Below are positions 1-7,009 of a stretch of 7,676 nt of DNA, piece by piece. A program made the translations under genes and the position numbers. Source of the stretch: Nitrospira sp. (lineage in GTDB: Bacteria; UBA9089; CG2-30-40-21; SBAY01); NCBI GenBank assembly GCA_005239945.1, contig SBAY01000382.1, positions 1 to 7,676 on the forward strand, given 5' to 3'. Each line of letters starts with the position of its first letter. Position 1 is the stretch's first letter. Under the pieces are notes generated by a model. The model did no database searches. It saw only the letters and a program-made list of their open reading frames with translations, and had not been told where the DNA came from.

Positions 1-39
1 GACATACCTTGGTGTGGTTAAAGCGATAAACCTCCTTTT

Positions 40-55
40 CCAACCGTTAGGTTGG
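40..55 (+). repeat. Hairpin-forming palindrome in left arm
   Basis: CCAACC (40-45) and GGTTGG (50-55) are perfect complements around a GTTA loop, giving a 6-bp stem. It is not followed by a T-run on either strand, so it does not look like an intrinsic terminator. Compact hairpins of this type are common in dispersed intergenic repeats of the REP/MITE kind. Confidence 0.7.
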
Positions 56-84
56 GATTTGGTTGCGGCTCTGCTGCGCTGTGT

Positions 85-121
85 AATCTGCGGATAAAAC
101 TCTCTGCGAAATCTGCGGATA
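85..121 (+). repeat. 25-bp periodic repeat in left arm (2 copies)
   Basis: AATCTGCGGATA occurs at 85-96 and again at 110-121, exactly 25 bases apart, with a related CTCTGCG spacer between. Short units built on this 'TCTGCG..ATCTGCGGAT' theme are, as I recall, scattered between genes in many environmental bacterial genomes. That recollection is not tested here. Confidence 0.75.
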
Positions 122-124
122 GAT

Positions 125-130
125 GAGGAG
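125..130 (+). promoter_or_regulatory. Shine-Dalgarno for the large gene
   Basis: GAGGAG lies six bases upstream of the ATG at 137, a normal ribosome-binding spacing. It supports that ATG as the true start, since the encoded protein opens with a clear signal peptide. It lies just inside the left repeat arm. No convincing -35/-10 pair was found in the 120 bases upstream. Confidence 0.75.
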
Positions 131-136
131 AAAACG

Positions 137-226
137 ATGGATTGGTTGAGTAGAGCAAGATTAAGACCAATAATTTATTTATGGCTGGGGATGATGCTGT
201 CGTCTTTTCTGGGGAATTGCTTTGCC
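137..226 (+). other. Signal peptide coding region
   Basis: Thirty residues with four arginines or basic-flanked positions near the start, a hydrophobic core (IIYLWLGMMLSSFLG) and a small-residue cleavage site (CFA before QN). It directs Sec export. The Cys at residue 28 is preceded by LGN, which is not a standard lipobox, so a lipoprotein is unlikely. Confidence 0.85.
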
Positions 227-2104
227 CAAAATCTACCCCCAGTCCAAAATCAAATCAATGTTAATTATAAAGATATTTTCAATGGCACTTATTCTACTCA
301 AAGTAATATCGTCATTACCCCTGTTGAAAGAATTATCACCAATCTAAGAATTGTTCCACCACATACAAATACTAATGTTGGTAGCACATTTTCTGTAGAA
401 GTAGTTGTCGAGTCGGTTAGAAACCTGCGAGGCTATCAATTTGATATTTCATTTGACCCTGATATCCTGAAGGTGGTGAGTGTAACCGAAGGGGCACTTT
501 TGGGTTCGGATGGGACAGGCACCTTCTGGATAGCTCCAACTATAACCCCTGGTTTGATTGATAATATCGCTAATACACGATTAGGCACGAATACCGGTGG
601 AATAAGTGGCACCGGGACATTAGCCATTGTCCAATTTAAAGCCAAAAAATTCGGCACAAGCACTATTGACTTACAGGAAGTCAAACTTCTTAATTCAATA
701 CCTTCGAAAATTCCCACGAATATCTTTAATGGCTTAGTTTCTGTCGAGCCAATTATTGACCTCTGGGTGCTGAAATATGGCTCTACAACTGCCTTTGCCG
801 GTGGCACTGCAACCTATTTCCTAATCTACGGCAATAAAGGTACAGATACCGCCCAGGATGTTGAATTAGTAGATATCTTCCCGCCGCAGATGGAAGATAT
901 TATCACCGCACCACCAGGATTTATCTATAGCACAACCACGAATCGTGGGACATTAACTATTAGCACTCTAACTCCAGGCACATATTCCTTTACCTTACAA
1001 ATTAGAATCAAGCCAGATACCCCTGGCAGTTCCAATATTACCAACCGTGTATCTATCAAATCCCGGGATATAGAAACAGATTGGGCAAATAATTATGCCA
1101 GTGCCACAACGCATATTCTCATTCCTACTATTGACCTCTGGGTGGTAAAACGAGGACAGACAGATGTCATCCCGGGCAAAATTGCCACCTACACCATTAC
1201 CTACGGCAATCGAGGTAACACAACGGCTTATGGCGTTGTCCTTGTTGACCAATTCCCCATGCAAATGGAGGCACTAATCGAGCAGAATTCTGGCTATTTC
1301 CTGGATTTTAACCCCATAACTAAATGCGGCACAGGGAATATCGATATCTTACCGCCTGGCACTTACTCATTTAACTTGAGTATAAGAATAAGTCAGGAGG
1401 CAGTTGGCTCAACCACTATCTACAATGCAATGAGTATCAAATCTCCAAACACAGAAATATATTATCCAAACAACTATTCTACCGCCGCTACCCACATCAA
1501 AACACCTGAAATCGATTTATGGGTGCAAAAACAAGGTCCTGCCTCAGCTATTCCCGGTGCTATAGCCACTTATACCATCACCTACGGCAATTATGGTAGT
1601 GAAACCGCAGGAAATGTTCTCTTAACCGATAAATTCCCAGAAGAGATGGATATAATTGCAACGCAGACCTCAGGATTTGCATTCATGTATGATAATCTGA
1701 CAAAACGCGGTACATGGAATGTAGGTAATGTTACCTTTGGGACTTATTCATTTGAATTAGCTATTAAGATAAAGGCTAATACACAGGGTTCGACCACTCT
1801 GGTCAATACAATGAGGATAGCCTATCTCGGCATTGAAACTAATCATACAAATAATCAGGCAACTGCAAGCATACATATAACCGATGCAGATTTAGAAATT
1901 ATTAAATACGGTCCTTCATGGACTATTAGTGAACAAAATATCACTTACACCATTTATTATCGCAAGAAAGGAAATACACCTGTGTGGAATGTAACCATAA
2001 GCGATTATTTACCGGGTGGGGTAAAATATGTAAGTGATACCAGTGGTGGCACGCGTACGGTTACAGGCTCTGGCACTCCCACCAATCCACAAATAATTAC
2101 CTAG
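137..2104 (+). CDS. N-terminal piece: signal peptide, cohesin-like domain, first DUF11 repeats
   Basis: This is a 655-residue open frame starting at an ATG with a good Shine-Dalgarno. Residues 1-30 form a signal peptide: basic MDWLSRARLR, hydrophobic stretch from about 12 to 25, and probable cleavage after CFA (A30/Q31). Residues 68-205 resemble a cohesin domain, with FSVEVVVESV, GYQFDISFDPDILKVVSV and GTGTLAIVQFKA. Three complete DUF11-type repeats follow (207-327, 332-454, 459-581), each opening with IDLWV.K. A fourth starts at 584 and is cut at TAG 2102-2104, where the sister repeats have Trp. If translated alone, the product would be exported through Sec but would have no C-terminal sorting tail, so it would not be expected to reach the surface by that route. 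It is best read as the front part of the interrupted gene. Confidence 0.85.
   Translation: MDWLSRARLRPIIYLWLGMMLSSFLGNCFAQNLPPVQNQINVNYKDIFNGTYSTQSNIVITPVERIITNLRIVPPHTNTNVGSTFSVEVVVESVRNLRGYQFDISFDPDILKVVSVTEGALLGSDGTGTFWIAPTITPGLIDNIANTRLGTNTGGISGTGTLAIVQFKAKKFGTSTIDLQEVKLLNSIPSKIPTNIFNGLVSVEPIIDLWVLKYGSTTAFAGGTATYFLIYGNKGTDTAQDVELVDIFPPQMEDIITAPPGFIYSTTTNRGTLTISTLTPGTYSFTLQIRIKPDTPGSSNITNRVSIKSRDIETDWANNYASATTHILIPTIDLWVVKRGQTDVIPGKIATYTITYGNRGNTTAYGVVLVDQFPMQMEALIEQNSGYFLDFNPITKCGTGNIDILPPGTYSFNLSIRISQEAVGSTTIYNAMSIKSPNTEIYYPNNYSTAATHIKTPEIDLWVQKQGPASAIPGAIATYTITYGNYGSETAGNVLLTDKFPEEMDIIATQTSGFAFMYDNLTKRGTWNVGNVTFGTYSFELAIKIKANTQGSTTLVNTMRIAYLGIETNHTNNQATASIHITDADLEIIKYGPSWTISEQNITYTIYYRKKGNTPVWNVTISDYLPGGVKYVSDTSGGTRTVTGSGTPTNPQIIT
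338..751 (+). other. Cohesin-like domain
   Basis: Residues 68-205 show the cohesin pattern: a strand after G-S-T-F-S-V-E-V-V-V, the hallmark GYQFDISFDPDILKVVSV, an acidic loop before EGALLG, and a late GTGTLAIVQFKAKKFGTSTI strand pair. Cohesins bind dockerin domains in cellulosomes, and cohesin-like domains also occur in surface proteins of bacteria and archaea that have no cellulosome. The partner here is unknown. No dockerin pair is found in this window. Confidence 0.75.
755..1879 (+). repeat. DUF11-type repeats 1-3 (subfamily A)
   Basis: Three protein repeats of 121-123 residues lie at 755-1117, 1130-1498 and 1511-1879. They share IDLWV.K at the start, ATY.I.YGN.G, D.FP..ME, and GTYSF.L.I.I, then end in N-N-Y/Q and TH/IHI. 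They lack the DTSG and W..GT motifs of the later repeats, so they form a distinct subfamily next to the cohesin domain. At DNA level the start TTGACCTCTGGGTG is identical in repeats 1 and 2. Each is likely an Ig-like beta sandwich acting as a spacer or stalk. Confidence 0.85.
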
Positions 2105-2281
2105 GGTAGTATTACACCGATGAGTTGGTGGCAGTCATTTCAGGTTACTGTTTTTGTTACTGAAGATGTCCTTGGAACTCTAAACTCAAAAGTTATAAAT
2201 AATGTCGTTGAGGTGAAGGGGACATCACTGGAAACAAATTATACCAATAATCGAGCAACTTTGACGACCACTGTCGAGGCG
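1886..2281 (+). repeat. DUF11-type repeat 4, carrying the TAG stop
   Basis: This is the first repeat of subfamily B (ISDYLPGGVKYVSDTSGG, then VTEDV, then YTNNRAT). It is about 132 residues and is broken at its centre by TAG 2102-2104. Both halves are otherwise normal, which argues for a single recent base change. The continuation after the stop, GSITPMSWWQSFQVTVFV, fits the strand that follows W..GT in the other repeats. Confidence 0.85.
2102..2104 (+). other. In-frame TAG at a conserved Trp position
   Basis: The context is ATTACC-TAG-GGTAGT, coding I-T-stop-G-S. The equivalent site in other subfamily B repeats is I-T-W or similar (ACC TGG at 2509 in repeat 5 and 2900 in repeat 6), so a single TGG to TAG change explains it. 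Confidence 0.85.
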
Positions 2282-5200
2282 GCAAGAGCGGATGTATCCA
2301 TCTCTAAAGACCTTTATAGTTCAAAAGCAATCCGTGGATATGAGACAACATATATGATTAACTGTTATAATAACGGTAATATTGAGGCTGAGAATGTGAG
2401 TGTTACCGACCACTTACCAGAAGGATTGAAGTATGTTAGTAATACGGTAGTAGGCACGCCAAATATAACTGGTTCAATAACCTCAGGTGGAGAGATTCTT
2501 ACCTGGAATCTTGGCACATTCTCAAATTATGCTTCTAAGAAATTCTTGCTAACGGTATTAATTAGTGATAAAGTGTTTGGATCAAGCACTATTCATAATA
2601 TTGCCACGATTTCTACGACAAGCAAAGAAAAGGATTACACCAATAATCGGGCAACTTGCACTACGCATGTAGATGAACCAAAAATTAACCTCTGGATTTC
2701 CAAATCAGGTCCAAATAAGATTAATTCTGGCCATAACACTATTAAATACTGGATTTCTTATGGTAACTATGGTAAGGTAGAGGTAGGTTCTGTTACTATT
2801 GTGGATACACTATTTAAAGAACCAGCAACAGCCTCTGGAACTATACTTTATGCCACGGATACAAGTGGATTTGTAGCTACACAAACAGCGAATCAGATTA
2901 CCTGGTTTGTCGGCACAGTTAATCCCTTGTCTTATAATTCCTTCCAGTTAACACTTGTCGTAACAAAGGATGAAGATGGTAATTATGTGCAGGGGTCAAC
3001 TACCTTAATCAATGATATTCGTATTACTGGAGTGGGAACCGAGAGTAACTTAGATAATAATCATTCCTCCATGAAGACCCATGTTAAATATCCGCAGATA
3101 GATTTAGATATAAGAAAGTCTGGTCCCTCTGGAATTTTAGCCGGCAGAGGGATAACATATCAAATTCGATATCGTAACTTAGGCTCTGTAGATGCCGGCA
3201 GTGTAACTATTACGGATACATTACCTCCTGGAGTCAGTTATGCCAGTGATACCAGTGGCTTTATGCCTTTTACCAGCACTGTTGGTTCACAAACACAGGT
3301 GTGTTGGGAGGTTGGCACCCGGACAATGGCTGGAAATAATAATTGGGTAATCTTCCAGTTGTTCGGCACAGTAAGCCAAGATTTACCTGCCTCTACTATC
3401 TTAGCCAATAGGATAGAAATATCCACCCCAGATGCGGAAACTAACTATGGTAACAATGTCTGCACCTGGACCACACATATCCTTCCTCCAACGGCAGATT
3501 TACGGCTGACGAAATATAAAGTTAGTCCTTCTGAAGTTACCCCTGGCTGTGAATTAAAATATTACCTTGGCTACAATAATTACTATGGCAATGTCCCGGC
3601 GACTAATACCGTGCTCATTGATACATTGCCTGGTAGTGTTACCTTTGATAGTTGTACTGGTAATGGGACATTAACTACTGATGGAAAGGTTAAATGGAAT
3701 ATTGGCACGGTAACAACAACTGGCGATAACAGTGATGGTGGTTTCTACCTTAAAGTGAAGGTAAATAATGATGTCCCTGACTCAACCTCTTTGACCAATG
3801 TGGCTGAAATTACTGCGGACACACCTGATTTGGATTATACTAATAATCGGGCAACCTGCACTGTTCATGTCGTTGATTGGTATGCCGATGTGCGGATAAG
3901 TAAATATGGTCCGTACGATATTCAACCGGAAGGGACATTAACCTACTCCATTAGATATAATAATAATTACGGCAATATCCCGGCAACAAATACCGTGATT
4001 ATTGATACATTACCCTCAGGTGTAATTTATGCCACTGATACGAGTGGCTTACCATTAACCATTGGGTCAAATACACTTACCTGGACTGTAGGGACATTGC
4101 CCGCAGGGCTGAGTGGATTTTTCTACCTCTATGGACGGGCAAATAAGGATTTGAAAGGTTCGACAACGATTACCAATAGGATTGAAATCAGAACCTCATC
4201 GTATGAAAAAGGCACGGTTAATAATCGTGCCCTCTGGAGGACGCATATCATCCCGAAGGAAATTGACCTGAGGATAACTAAATCTGGTCCGCAGGAGGTG
4301 GCTCAAGGACAGGAATTTGAGTATCGGATAACCTTGAGAAATCTAAGTCAGGCAATAGCTGAGGATGTGAAAGTTACGGATATATTACCTTTAGGATTAA
4401 TTTATCTAAGAGATACGAGCGGTATCACCCCGGCAACGACAACCAATATCATTACCTGGGAGATGGGTAATTTGCCTGCACGGTATTATAAGAACTTTAG
4501 CATTCGTGTTTGGGTCAAGGATGATGTTCCTGCCTCATCTACCCTAACCAATATAATCGAAGTCAGTGCCGCTAATTTCGATACTAACTATACCAATAAT
4601 CGGGCAACCTACACCACGCATATTTGCCTGCCGGAGCCTGACCTTAAGATTCGTAAATGGCAAAGGATATATGATGTAACTGCAGGGCAGAAAATGAATT
4701 ATTTTGTCCAATACCGTAACGACGGAAAAGGAAAGGCAGAAAATGTAACTATTACGGATTATTTACCAGAATGGGTAACTTATGTCAGTGATAATAGTGG
4801 ATTGTCTCGTGAGGTCATAGGAAATCGGGTTATCTGGCAGGTGGGGACGCTCAATCCAGGTGGAGTAGATAACTTTAGATTAACGGTCTATGTAGATAAA
4901 TATGTTCAGGCATCAACTACCTTAACCAATGTCATCGAGATTACCTCATCAAGCTATGAGGATAAAGACAGAGCCACCTGCACCACACATGTAGCAGCGC
5001 CTATTGCCGATGTCTTGATTTACAAATGGGGACCTGATGAGGTGCTTTATGGCACAGAGTTTAACTACGAGATTACTTATAACAATAATTCGGCTAATGA
5101 CGCTGATGGTGTGGTCATTAAGGATATTTTAGACCCGCAATTGATTTATGTCAGTGATACAACCGGTATTACACCTACTATCAATGGAAATGAGATAAGC

Positions 5201-7009
5201 TGGTATATTGGCACAATGAGCCCCTGGGCAAGTGGGAATTTCTTGTTAAGGGTTACGGTGCCGCAGTCAGTGCCAGCGTCAAGTACATTAACCAATGTTA
5301 TCGAGATTACTACTCTAACACGGGAGAATAACAATAATAACAATCGAGCAACTGCAACGACCCATGTAGATAGACCAAAGGTAGATGTTGGCATAGAGAA
5401 GAAGGGTGATGATGCCCGTCCCGGCTTTATCAAGAGATACCATGTTACTTATTATAACCATGGGACTTTGAGGGCAAATGATGTAATCATCAGCGATAAA
5501 TTGCCGCAAGAGGTTCAATATCTCTCAAGCAGCCCTGCGGGTAATTATAATAGTGCCAGCCATACTATAACCTGGAATATTGGCGATTTAGAGCCGCAAA
5601 TAACAAGATATATTACCATCGAGGTTAAAATCCCGGCTACTCAACTCTGTGGTGTAAATCTCTACAATTATATCGAGATTACCACTACCTCGCCTGAATA
5701 CGATTACACCAATAATAATTATACCGAAATAGAGACGGTGGTAACCTCAATCGACCCGAATGACAAATTGGTCAGTCCACAAAAATATATACAGGACAAA
5801 GAGTTGCTAAATTACACTATCAGATTTGAGAATCAGGCAACTGCTACGGCCAGTGCCATTCTTATTACCATTGAGGATAGATTGGACGCTAATCTGGATT
5901 GGACGACGATGAAATTTGATTATATAAAGATAGGGCAGGGGACTTATACCCTGGAGAATTTCAATAGAGGCAGCCTATCCTGTAGTTATGATGTAGGTAG
6001 TGGGACCATTCGTTGGGAATTTGACTTTAAGACAGGGACTAACGGCTTACCACCAAATGTTGTTCCACCAGAAGGAGAGGGCGAGGTGAATTTCAATATT
6101 CGAGCAAAGACAGATTTACCTGCAGGAACCGAGATTACAAATATTGCCGACATTAGATTTGATTATAATCCTGTGATGCAAACACCACCAGTAACCAATA
6201 TTGTTGATAGGAACAAGCCAACTTCTACGGTTGCCTTACTGTCTCCAGAGCAGACGACTACCTCATTTGTCGTCCACTGGTCAGGCACAGATACCACCGA
6301 CGGCAATAAGGCTGGTGAGATAGAGAGTTATACCGTGTATGTCTCGGATAATGGTGGGACATTTACTGAGTGGTTGGAGAGAACATTACTTGGTTCATCA
6401 ACATTTACTGGAAAAACCGGGCATACCTACGCATTTTGCAGTGTAGCAAAAGACCGGGCAGGAAATATAGAGGAGGGACCAACAACTCCAGAGGCAACTA
6501 CTATCCTGACTCTGGCAAGACATTTTGTCCTGGCGACATTGACTACCACTGAAATGTGTGTTGGTGGGTCACTGACACTTGAAGTGGCTATTTACGATGC
6601 CGAAGGTAACGCCATAGACTATGTTGGCACAGCCACATTACGGGATAAACTTGGTATTGTTGGAGAGGCAATATTTAACGGGAGACACAGCTGGACAGGG
6701 GAGGTAACTATTCTCCAGATGCCCAATGGCGGCACAGATACCATTACCGTAGAGGCGTCTGGAATAATACTTGCGGTTACTAATCCATTTCTTGTTTTGA
6801 TTGACCGGTATGTCGGTGGGACAGTAACCTTGTTTACCTCAGGCATAGGCACAACAACGGTTAGATTTGGCACTGGCTCATTTATCCAGACTTTTCAGAA
6901 CTTCTATGTGGTTATCAGTCCTACTTCTACAACTAATACTAACCCGCCGGTAGGAAGTGTGGTTAATTTTGCCCGAGAAATTACAGCCTATAATAATGCC
7001 CATATCTAA
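2120..7009 (+). CDS. Central piece: DUF11 repeat array, DPNDK domain, FN3 and Ig-like domains
   Basis: This is a 1,629-residue open frame in the same phase as the preceding piece, separated from it by one TAG codon and the codons GSITP. The ATG at 2120 is an internal Met within repeat 4: there is no Shine-Dalgarno upstream and no signal peptide. Residues 1-54 finish repeat 4. Repeats 5 to 13 span 57-1208, with recurring motifs: Y.I.Y.N.G, ITD.LP.G..Y.SDTSG, ITW..GT, STTLTN.IEI and YTNNRAT.TTH. A DUF7619-like domain (1212-1363) opens with DPNDK and closes with IADIRFDYNP. A fibronectin III-like domain (about 1368-1462) and an Ig-like module (about 1466-1560) follow. The frame ends at TAA 7007-7009, but the protein continues in phase beyond it. 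Independent translation is doubtful. Confidence 0.8.
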   Translation: MSWWQSFQVTVFVTEDVLGTLNSKVINNVVEVKGTSLETNYTNNRATLTTTVEAARADVSISKDLYSSKAIRGYETTYMINCYNNGNIEAENVSVTDHLPEGLKYVSNTVVGTPNITGSITSGGEILTWNLGTFSNYASKKFLLTVLISDKVFGSSTIHNIATISTTSKEKDYTNNRATCTTHVDEPKINLWISKSGPNKINSGHNTIKYWISYGNYGKVEVGSVTIVDTLFKEPATASGTILYATDTSGFVATQTANQITWFVGTVNPLSYNSFQLTLVVTKDEDGNYVQGSTTLINDIRITGVGTESNLDNNHSSMKTHVKYPQIDLDIRKSGPSGILAGRGITYQIRYRNLGSVDAGSVTITDTLPPGVSYASDTSGFMPFTSTVGSQTQVCWEVGTRTMAGNNNWVIFQLFGTVSQDLPASTILANRIEISTPDAETNYGNNVCTWTTHILPPTADLRLTKYKVSPSEVTPGCELKYYLGYNNYYGNVPATNTVLIDTLPGSVTFDSCTGNGTLTTDGKVKWNIGTVTTTGDNSDGGFYLKVKVNNDVPDSTSLTNVAEITADTPDLDYTNNRATCTVHVVDWYADVRISKYGPYDIQPEGTLTYSIRYNNNYGNIPATNTVIIDTLPSGVIYATDTSGLPLTIGSNTLTWTVGTLPAGLSGFFYLYGRANKDLKGSTTITNRIEIRTSSYEKGTVNNRALWRTHIIPKEIDLRITKSGPQEVAQGQEFEYRITLRNLSQAIAEDVKVTDILPLGLIYLRDTSGITPATTTNIITWEMGNLPARYYKNFSIRVWVKDDVPASSTLTNIIEVSAANFDTNYTNNRATYTTHICLPEPDLKIRKWQRIYDVTAGQKMNYFVQYRNDGKGKAENVTITDYLPEWVTYVSDNSGLSREVIGNRVIWQVGTLNPGGVDNFRLTVYVDKYVQASTTLTNVIEITSSSYEDKDRATCTTHVAAPIADVLIYKWGPDEVLYGTEFNYEITYNNNSANDADGVVIKDILDPQLIYVSDTTGITPTINGNEISWYIGTMSPWASGNFLLRVTVPQSVPASSTLTNVIEITTLTRENNNNNNRATATTHVDRPKVDVGIEKKGDDARPGFIKRYHVTYYNHGTLRANDVIISDKLPQEVQYLSSSPAGNYNSASHTITWNIGDLEPQITRYITIEVKIPATQLCGVNLYNYIEITTTSPEYDYTNNNYTEIETVVTSIDPNDKLVSPQKYIQDKELLNYTIRFENQATATASAILITIEDRLDANLDWTTMKFDYIKIGQGTYTLENFNRGSLSCSYDVGSGTIRWEFDFKTGTNGLPPNVVPPEGEGEVNFNIRAKTDLPAGTEITNIADIRFDYNPVMQTPPVTNIVDRNKPTSTVALLSPEQTTTSFVVHWSGTDTTDGNKAGEIESYTVYVSDNGGTFTEWLERTLLGSSTFTGKTGHTYAFCSVAKDRAGNIEEGPTTPEATTILTLARHFVLATLTTTEMCVGGSLTLEVAIYDAEGNAIDYVGTATLRDKLGIVGEAIFNGRHSWTGEVTILQMPNGGTDTITVEASGIILAVTNPFLVLIDRYVGGTVTLFTSGIGTTTVRFGTGSFIQTFQNFYVVISPTSTTNTNPPVGSVVNFAREITAYNNAHI
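2246..4608 (+). repeat. Recurrent AATAATCGGGCAAC words at repeat ends
   Basis: The codons for N-N-R-A-T are nearly the same in several repeats: AATAATCGGGCAAC is identical at 2642-2655, 3842-3855 and 4595-4608, and differs by one base (CGA for CGG) at 2246-2259. A looser copy lies near 5338. These short direct repeats sit at matching positions of the protein unit and could serve as points for in-frame gain or loss of whole repeats. Confidence 0.8.
2288..5743 (+). repeat. DUF11-type repeats 5-13 (subfamily B array)
   Basis: Nine tandem protein repeats lie at 2288-2671, 2684-3085, 3098-3481, 3494-3871, 3884-4249, 4262-4624, 4637-4993, 5006-5368 and 5381-5743, of 119-134 residues each. The common skeleton is D..I.K.GP, Y.I.Y.N.G, ITD.LP.G..Y.SDTSG, W..GT, a dv.aSTTLTN.IEI strand, and YTNNRATCTTH, joined by linkers of three to five residues often ending in P. 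Repeat 6 is the longest, with an insertion before ATDTSG and an acidic KDEDGNYVQG loop. Repeat 11 is the shortest and has lost the YTNN part of its last motif. Repeat 13 is the most diverged and leads into the DPNDK domain. Confidence 0.9.
5753..6208 (+). other. DPNDK domain (DUF7619-like)
   Basis: Central-piece residues 1212-1363 begin DPNDKLVSPQKYI, continue with LNYTIRFENQATATAS and IEDRLDANLDW, and end with EVNFNIRAKTDLPAGTEI, IADIRFDYNPV and a final TNIVD. This is the pattern of the beta-sandwich domain (DUF7619 by my recollection) that follows DUF11-type repeats and precedes sorting tails in many large secreted proteins. The function is structural as far as is known. Confidence 0.8.
6221..6505 (+). 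other. Fibronectin type III-like domain
   Basis: Central-piece residues about 1368-1462 have the FN3 spacing: TTSFVVHWSGTD (core Trp), then IESYTVYVSDNGG (core Tyr), then GHTYAFCSVAKDRAGNIEE, the usual Y-x-F-x-x-x-A-x-D-x-A-G-N pattern. It is a likely spacer or binding module. Confidence 0.8.
6515..6799 (+). other. Ig-like beta module
   Basis: Central-piece residues about 1466-1560 include GGSLTLEVAIYDAEGNAIDY, GTATL, GEAIFNGRHSWTGEVTI and DTITVEASGI. This resembles bacterial Ig-like modules in which the first strand describes 'x-V-x-V-x-D-A-x-G-N'. The exact family is not certain. Confidence 0.6.

Larger units (their letters stand above)
1..121 (+). repeat. Left arm of terminal inverted repeat
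   Basis: The reverse complement of the last 121 bases of the window matches bases 1-121 at 118 positions. Bases 1-99 are identical. The differences fall at 100, 101 and 109, and similarity stops at 122. The arm contains a short hairpin (40-55) and a two-copy 25-base periodic repeat (85-121). The only open frame running in from the edge, in phase with the downstream gene, stops at a TAA at 95-97, so the arm is not coding. It ends three bases before the Shine-Dalgarno of the gene. It could be one arm of a mobile or invertible element, or a dispersed genomic repeat at which a contig ended. Confidence 0.95.

Noticed and set aside
52..89. Sigma-70 promoter using TTGG-type words and TAATCT (84-89) in the left arm
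   Set aside because: The candidate -35 words are poor and the spacings (19 or 26) are unsuitable. The evidence is too weak to call.
218..226. Lipoprotein signal at Cys28
   Set aside because: The residues before the Cys are L-G-N. A lipobox needs a small residue such as G, A or S directly before Cys.
436..807. Antisense open frame over the cohesin-coding region
   Set aside because: It lies wholly opposite a clear domain-coding frame, has no ribosome binding site or recognisable motif, and is explained by codon composition.
2105..2122. A true second gene starting at ATG 2120
   Set aside because: There is no Shine-Dalgarno before it, no signal peptide after it, and the ATG falls mid-way through a repeat in the same phase as the upstream piece.
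5146..5518. Overlapping antisense open frames in repeats 12-13, and others at 995-1264, 3238-3426, 6619-6873 and 7036-7263
   Set aside because: All are mirror images of the beta-repeat coding strand and show no independent coding signs.
755..5743. CRISPR array or non-coding tandem repeat
   Set aside because: The periodicity of about 365-400 bases is at protein level, with diverged DNA and an open frame throughout.
6370..6552. Short + strand open frame in a second phase
   Set aside because: It sits inside the fibronectin III-like domain, in another phase, with no start signal and low-quality composition.
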